Shown: positions 60,175 through 64,000 of the stretch, one piece after another
Numbering within the stretch: position 1 is the stretch's first letter
Layout: each line of letters starts with the position of its first letter
NCBI GenBank assembly: GCA_945900965.1
Contig: CAMDKM010000006.1
Coordinates: 1-64,000, forward strand
DNA length: 64,000 bases
From: Bordetella parapertussis
Lineage (GTDB): Bacteria; Pseudomonadota; Gammaproteobacteria; Burkholderiales; JACQAP01
Direction of reading: 5' to 3'
Program-made: the position numbers and the translations under genes
Notes under the pieces: model-generated
Told to the model about the DNA's origin: nothing
Databases searched by the model: none
Seen by the model: only the letters and a program-made list of their open reading frames with translations

Positions 60175-62002
60175 CGGGCCGATTGCCGCGCTCTCGCCTG
60201 GACTCACGCGCGGCACACTGGGCCGCACCAAGCTGCGAACACTTGGAATAGTTTGCGGCATTGCGCTGCTGTTGATTGCGCTCGGTCCTTACATATTGCC
60301 CACCTACATGGTCAATGGCCTGATCCGCGCTTTCCTGTACGCAGCGGTAGCACTGACCGTGGATATTCTCTGGGGCTACACCGGGATTCTGACGTTCGGG
60401 CAGTCGGCCTTTTTTGGTATCGGCGCCTATTCCGCCGGCCTGATTTTTACCCACGCCGGTTTCGGACCGGGTTATGCCGCGCTTGCACTGTTGACCGGCA
60501 TCGCCGTGGCTGTGATCGTCGCGGCGCTGGTGGCCTGGCTGGCGTTTTATCACGGCGCCTCGGCTTTGTACGGCTCGGTGATCACACTGGTGTTACCGAT
60601 CGTCGTAACGCAGATTCTGTATTCCGGCGGCAATTTCACCGGTTCGAGCAGTGGATTGTCGGGCTTTGAAAGTTTCGATGTGTCGCTCGAAGCCTGGTTC
60701 TGGATCGCGGGCGGTTTCCTGATCGCGCTGACGGCGGCGGCCTGGTTGTTTGTGAACAGCGACGCCGGCCGGGTGCTGGTTGCGATCCGTGAAAACGAAC
60801 AACGCTGCGAATACGTCGGCATTAACGTCTCGCGCGTCAAAGCCATGCTGATGATCGTTTGCGCGGCCGTCGCGGCAATAGCCGGCTATGCCTTCGCCAG
60901 CGTGCAGATGGTCGTGGCGCCGGAATATGCGGGTTTCGTATTCGGTACCGAGCTGCTGATCTGGGTGGCCCTGGGCGGGCGCGGCACGCTGATCGGCCCG
61001 GTGATCGGCACGCTGGTGCTTGATGTCAGCACCTCGTATCTGAGCGGTAACCTGCCCTTCGTTTGGAAGCTGGTGATCGGCTTCACCTTTGTTGTGGTCA
61101 TCGTGGCTCTGCCTCAGGGGTTGACGCCCTTGATTAGCGGCGCGGCCCGGCGCTTGCGCGGTCGAAGTAAATCGCCGCCGCCTATCCCGCCGGCGCTGGA
61201 ACAAACCGCGGAACGTTCCCTGCCCGACGCGGGCAATGAGGGCAAGGCCCTGGTCTTGCGCGATGTGCGCAAACAGTTCGGCAGTCTCCAAGTGCTCCAG
61301 CGCATCAATTTCGAGGTCGGGCAAGGAGAATTGCTCAGTCTGGTCGGGCCCAATGGCGCCGGGAAAACCACGCTGATGCGTTGTATCGCCGATGGGGGCG
61401 AACGCTCCGGGGGCAGCGTGCGGATCAATGGTCACGATATTGATCGCCTGCCGCCATACTCTTGCGTGGGCTTTGGCGTCGGTCGCAAGTTTCAGACCGC
61501 CAACGTGTTCGAGACGCTGACGGTGGCCGAGGCCTTGCGCATCGCGCGAACGCGCTTGGCGACACCGTCAATGTGGAGTATGGAAGAGGTGCTGGCTCTG
61601 CCGGAAGCCTCGCTCAAGGTGATCCGCGCCACTGGTCTGGATCACCAGCTGACGGTGGAAGCGCGCCATCTGTCCCATGGCATGAAGCAGGCGCTGGAGC
61701 TGGCCATGGTGCTGGCGCTCGAGCCCAGCGTGTTGCTGCTCGACGAACCCACGGCCGGGCTGACCAAAGCGGAGCGCGCCCGAATCGGGGCGATTCTGAC
61801 CGATCTGGCCCGTGGACATCGGCTGTGCATTTTGCTGGTCGAGCACGATCTCGACTTCGTGCGGGAGATCAGTTCCCGGGTCGTCGTGCTGCATCAGGGC
61901 GCTATCGTTCTTGATGGCACGGTATCGGAAGTCGTGGAATCGGAACTGGTGCGCAGCATCTATTCCGGCAGCGCCGGTCTCTCCGGGGGAACCAAGGCGT
62001 GA
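60167..62002 (+). CDS. LivM permease fused to LivG ATPase
   Basis: One 611-residue protein carries both functions. Residues about 1-330 are the LivM permease (VDILWGYTGILTFGQSAFFG; EQRCEYVGINVSRVKAMLMI). From about 350 on is an ATPase: Walker A GPNGAGKTTLMR (about 394-405), signature region LSHGMKQALELAMVLALE and Walker B VLLLDEPTAGL. Starts at GTG 60167 (AAGGG upstream) or TTG 60161. The next ATPase (livF) overlaps the end by 4 nt. Confidence 0.88.
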   Translation: MADGPIAALSPGLTRGTLGRTKLRTLGIVCGIALLLIALGPYILPTYMVNGLIRAFLYAAVALTVDILWGYTGILTFGQSAFFGIGAYSAGLIFTHAGFGPGYAALALLTGIAVAVIVAALVAWLAFYHGASALYGSVITLVLPIVVTQILYSGGNFTGSSSGLSGFESFDVSLEAWFWIAGGFLIALTAAAWLFVNSDAGRVLVAIRENEQRCEYVGINVSRVKAMLMIVCAAVAAIAGYAFASVQMVVAPEYAGFVFGTELLIWVALGGRGTLIGPVIGTLVLDVSTSYLSGNLPFVWKLVIGFTFVVVIVALPQGLTPLISGAARRLRGRSKSPPPIPPALEQTAERSLPDAGNEGKALVLRDVRKQFGSLQVLQRINFEVGQGELLSLVGPNGAGKTTLMRCIADGGERSGGSVRINGHDIDRLPPYSCVGFGVGRKFQTANVFETLTVAEALRIARTRLATPSMWSMEEVLALPEASLKVIRATGLDHQLTVEARHLSHGMKQALELAMVLALEPSVLLLDEPTAGLTKAERARIGAILTDLARGHRLCILLVEHDLDFVREISSRVVVLHQGAIVLDGTVSEVVESELVRSIYSGSAGLSGGTKA

Positions 62003-62706
62003 GACCCGTCGCGCTGCAAGTCAATGGCATCCACAGCGGCTACGGCGAGGCGCTGGTGGTGCGCGATGTCAGATTCGAAGTCAGAACGGGGGAGATCTTC
62101 GCGCTGCTGGGCAAAAACGGCATGGGCAAGACCACTTTGCTCAAGACTCTGATGGGATTTTTGCCGTTGCAATCCGGGCAGGTCAATGTGTTTGGCGAGG
62201 ATGTTGGTGGACTCCCGCCGCATCTGGTGGCGCGCCGAACCATCGCGTATACGCCCCAGGAGCAGGCGCTTTTCCAAGATCTGACGGTGGAGCAGAATCT
62301 GCGTCTTGGTATGCCGGCCAAGACGATTTTCGACGACGAATTGCAGCGTATCGGCCATTTCTTTCCGGTTCTGACGGCACGCTTGAATCAACGCGCCGGC
62401 ACGCTCTCCGGAGGCGAGCAAAAAATGTTGCTGGTGGCGCGCGCCCTGATGTCGCGTCCCAGACTCATGCTTATCGACGAGATCAGCGAGGGACTCCAGC
62501 CTTCGGTGATCGAGCGCCTCGCCGAGGTGCTGCGTGCCGAGCGCGACGAGTCCGGGGTATCGATTCTGCTGGTCGAGCAAAATGTGAAATTCGCCATGTC
62601 CGTCGCGAACAGATACGCCGTGCTGAAGCTGGGCGAGATCGTCAGTTCCGGCGAAATCGGCGATGCCGATGTCGAGCGCCGGATTTCGGATCAGTTGAGT
62701 GTATGA
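61999..62706 (+). CDS. Liv-type ABC transporter ATPase (LivF family)
   Basis: The 235-residue protein starts at GTG 61999, inside the fusion gene's stop. Walker A GKNGMGKTTLLKTL, signature LSGGEQKMLLVARAL, Walker B LMLIDEISEGLQP and LLVEQNVKFAM. The Pro in the usual DEPSEG is replaced by Ile (DEISEG), seen occasionally in this family. Last gene of the transporter proper. Confidence 0.88.
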   Translation: MRPVALQVNGIHSGYGEALVVRDVRFEVRTGEIFALLGKNGMGKTTLLKTLMGFLPLQSGQVNVFGEDVGGLPPHLVARRTIAYTPQEQALFQDLTVEQNLRLGMPAKTIFDDELQRIGHFFPVLTARLNQRAGTLSGGEQKMLLVARALMSRPRLMLIDEISEGLQPSVIERLAEVLRAERDESGVSILLVEQNVKFAMSVANRYAVLKLGEIVSSGEIGDADVERRISDQLSV

Positions 62707-62711
62707 AAAGC

Positions 62712-62875
62712 AGGGGTGAGGGACGCGGGGCGAGGGGCGAGGGATGGAGCGCCGCAGGCGGCGCAATATATCTTGTGGCGTATCGCCTAGTGTTGTTCGC
62801 GCTTGCCTCCGGCAAGTCTGGTTCTTCACCTTCTGTTTTTCCTCTCGCCCCTCGTCCCTCGCCCCTCTGCCCTCG
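62712..62875. repeat. Family B dispersed repeat, complete copy (B6)
   Basis: Left arm GGGGTGAGGGACGCGGGGC then GAGGGGCGAGGG; core hairpin GCGCCGC (62749-62755), AG, GCGGCGC (62758-62764), shared with copy B4; right arm CTCGCCCCTCGTCCCTCGC. Confidence 0.75.
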
Positions 62876-62878
62876 TTC

Positions 62879-63607
62879 ATGACTTTCTCCATCGTCGCCC
62901 GTTGTCCGCGCACCGGCATGCTGGGTGTGGCGGTGGCCACGGCGGTGCCCGCGGTGGGTGCCATGTGCCCCTTTGTTAAATCCGGCGTGGGGGCGGTATC
63001 GACGCAGTCATGGGTCAATCCCTATATCGCTATTGATGCGCTGCGCGGGATGGAGCAGGGCAGCAGTGGGCCCGAGGCGCTCGATGCCGTGATGGCGGCG
63101 GATGCCGGACGGGAGTTGCGGCAGATAGGGGTGATCGATGCAAAGGGTCGCGCGGCGGCCTGGTCGGGGCGCGAATGCACCGACTGGTTCGGGCAGATTG
63201 TCGAGCCGAATTTTGCGGTGCAGGGAAACATGCTGATGGGTGCGGCGACCCTCGACGCCATGGCGGCGGCCTTCCGCGCCAGCGAAGCGCTTGATCTTGC
63301 CGAGCGCTTGATGCGGGCTCTGGAGGCAGGCGATGCTGCGGGTGGCGACAAGCGCGGCCGCCAGTCGGCGGCCTTGCGGGCGCATTTTCGCGAAGAATAT
63401 CCCTGGCTCGATTTGCGGGTGGACGAACATGCGCATCCGGTCGCCGAACTTCGCCGAGTCCTGGGTATCGCGCGCCTGCAATTACTGCCCTTCGTGGAAG
63501 GTATGCCCACCCGCGATGGTCCCGGCGTCGCCGCGCCGGATGGAGTTGTGAAACTGCTCGGCTTGCCACCGCCTCGGCGTCCCGGCGGGGGCGGCAGCGC
63601 ACCTTGA
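62879..63607 (+). CDS. DUF1028 (Ntn-hydrolase-like) protein
   Basis: The ATG at 62879 gives 242 residues starting MTFSIVARCPRTGMLGVAVA; the open frame before it lies in repeat B6. AVPAVGAMCPFVKSGVGAVS, TQSWVNPY and GNMLMGAATLDAM are the DUF1028 blocks. Family members may be Ntn-like hydrolases. Their position next to amide-type transporters hints at peptide or amide breakdown; activity is unproven. Confidence 0.85.
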   Translation: MTFSIVARCPRTGMLGVAVATAVPAVGAMCPFVKSGVGAVSTQSWVNPYIAIDALRGMEQGSSGPEALDAVMAADAGRELRQIGVIDAKGRAAAWSGRECTDWFGQIVEPNFAVQGNMLMGAATLDAMAAAFRASEALDLAERLMRALEAGDAAGGDKRGRQSAALRAHFREEYPWLDLRVDEHAHPVAELRRVLGIARLQLLPFVEGMPTRDGPGVAAPDGVVKLLGLPPPRRPGGGGSAP

Positions 63608-63608
63608 A

Positions 63609-63782
63609 CCTAAAAACCGCAGTTCAGCCACAGAGGACACAGAGATCACAGAGATCACAGAGAGAAACAACGGGTTATTTGTCGATGCCCGTTCACCAAT
63701 TAGGTGAGAAGCTCGATCACACTAGGTTCTTGGTTTTCCTCTGTGTACTCTGTGTACTCTGTGGCCAAGTGCTTTTTCTAGG
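63609..63782. repeat. Family A element with defined ends (A12)
   Basis: Opens CCTAAAAACCGCAGTTCAGC and closes CCAAGTGCTTTTTCTAGG. Arms ACAGAGATCACAGAGATCA and TCTGTGTACTCTGTGTACT are 9-bp units. The core GTTCACCAATTAGGTGAG matches that of A11. Length 174 bp. Confidence 0.85.
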
Positions 63783-63796
63783 TTGAAAGGAGTCCC

Positions 63797-63988
63797 ATGA
63801 AGAATCTGCCCGAAGATCCTTATCGCGAACTGTTCGGCCTCGATCTGCCGCCGGAACGCCTGGCCGAAGTGGTAGCGGCCTACGCCGGTATCCTCGCCGA
63901 AATCCACAAGCTGCGCACGCTCGATCTGACTGACGTACACCCGGCTGTCATCTTCGAGCCGACCGCGCCGTACAGGTTAAATAAATGA
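63797..63988 (+). CDS. AtzG/GatC-like small protein
   Basis: The 63-residue product (MKNLPEDPYRELFGLDLPPE, LAEVVAAYAGILAEIHKLRT, then EPTAPYRLNK) resembles the small AtzG/GatC-type partner subunits that precede amidases. GAAAGGAGTCCC precedes the ATG. Its stop overlaps the next start (ATGA), a strong sign of a two-subunit enzyme. Confidence 0.65.
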   Translation: MKNLPEDPYRELFGLDLPPERLAEVVAAYAGILAEIHKLRTLDLTDVHPAVIFEPTAPYRLNK

Positions 63989-64000
63989 GCGGCGAACTCT
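63985..64000 (+). CDS. Start of next gene, probably an amidase (partial)
   Basis: ATG at 63985 overlaps the preceding stop and opens MSGEL before the window ends. The amidase call rests only on the AtzG-like gene before it. Confidence 0.4.

Noticed and set aside
1-64000. tRNA or rRNA genes
   Set aside because: I looked for cloverleaf-like stretches in the gaps and saw none; a tRNA-scan would settle it.

Overview
The window reads as a high-GC betaproteobacterial chromosome. The evidence is the ribosomal-protein gene order and sequences, a phasin and PhaB pair for polyhydroxybutyrate, and the abundance of Bug, TRAP and branched-chain-type ABC transporters. I cannot name genus or species from sequence alone.

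Region 1 (1-11.36 kb, + strand) is the downstream part of the S10 operon (rplB end to rpsQ), followed by the spc and alpha operons (rplN to rplQ, with secY, infA, rpmJ and rpoA). It closes at a GTAA-loop intrinsic terminator. It is orthodox apart from a Lys/Ala-rich N-terminal extension on L5.

Region 2 (11.4-21.5 kb) is accessory and looks like a decaying defence/toxin island. It holds: a GSU2403-family nucleotidyltransferase with three TATACTA half-sites upstream; a broken DUF1016 gene; a VapB with a truncated VapC; an HsdM C-terminal fragment; an ORF6N gene; an HsdM N-terminal fragment cut by an IS66 remnant; a cupin; a CopG antitoxin with a PIN toxin carrying a frameshift and a stop; a DUF2157 membrane protein; an intact 591-residue alpha/beta-hydrolase-caspase fusion; a previously hidden second DUF2157 fragment; and a truncated DUF4143 ATPase. 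The hydrolase-caspase protein is the best candidate here for an undescribed effector.

Region 3 (21.5-34 kb) has a di-haem oxidoreductase (- strand), then a + strand set: branched-chain-type ABC transporter (binding protein, two permeases, two ATPases), two CaiB/BaiF CoA-transferases, a GMC oxidoreductase and an MDR dehydrogenase. Together they suggest uptake and CoA-activation of an organic acid.

Region 4 (34-49 kb, - strand) holds a uronate-dehydrogenase-like SDR, a Bug binding protein, a KxK enolase-superfamily enzyme, an alpha/beta hydrolase, a haloacetate-dehalogenase homologue with the whole catalytic set, and a TRAP transporter with one DctQ, one DctM and three tandem DctP paralogues. 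It ends with a zinc alcohol dehydrogenase, an aldehyde dehydrogenase and a ketopantoate-reductase-like protein. A plausible theme is import and oxidation of hydroxy, sugar or halogenated acids.

Region 5 (49-57.7 kb) has an ion transporter, a degraded RraA fragment, a mandelate-racemase-like protein with the second catalytic lysine replaced by arginine, an HD protein with the ligand pattern of mixed-valent di-iron oxygenases, phasin, PhaB, a cytochrome c peroxidase and a tartrate/malate-type dehydrogenase.

Region 6 (57.8-64 kb) is a second branched-chain-type ABC transporter containing a permease-ATPase fusion, a DUF1028 protein and an AtzG/GatC-like small protein leading into a gene cut by the window edge.

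Three families of dispersed intergenic inverted repeats run through everything after the ribosomal cluster. Family A has arms of 9-bp units and often a core hairpin. Family B has arms of 7-bp units. Family C is a CCCTCTCCC/GGGAGAGGG hairpin. No tRNA, rRNA or CRISPR array was seen.
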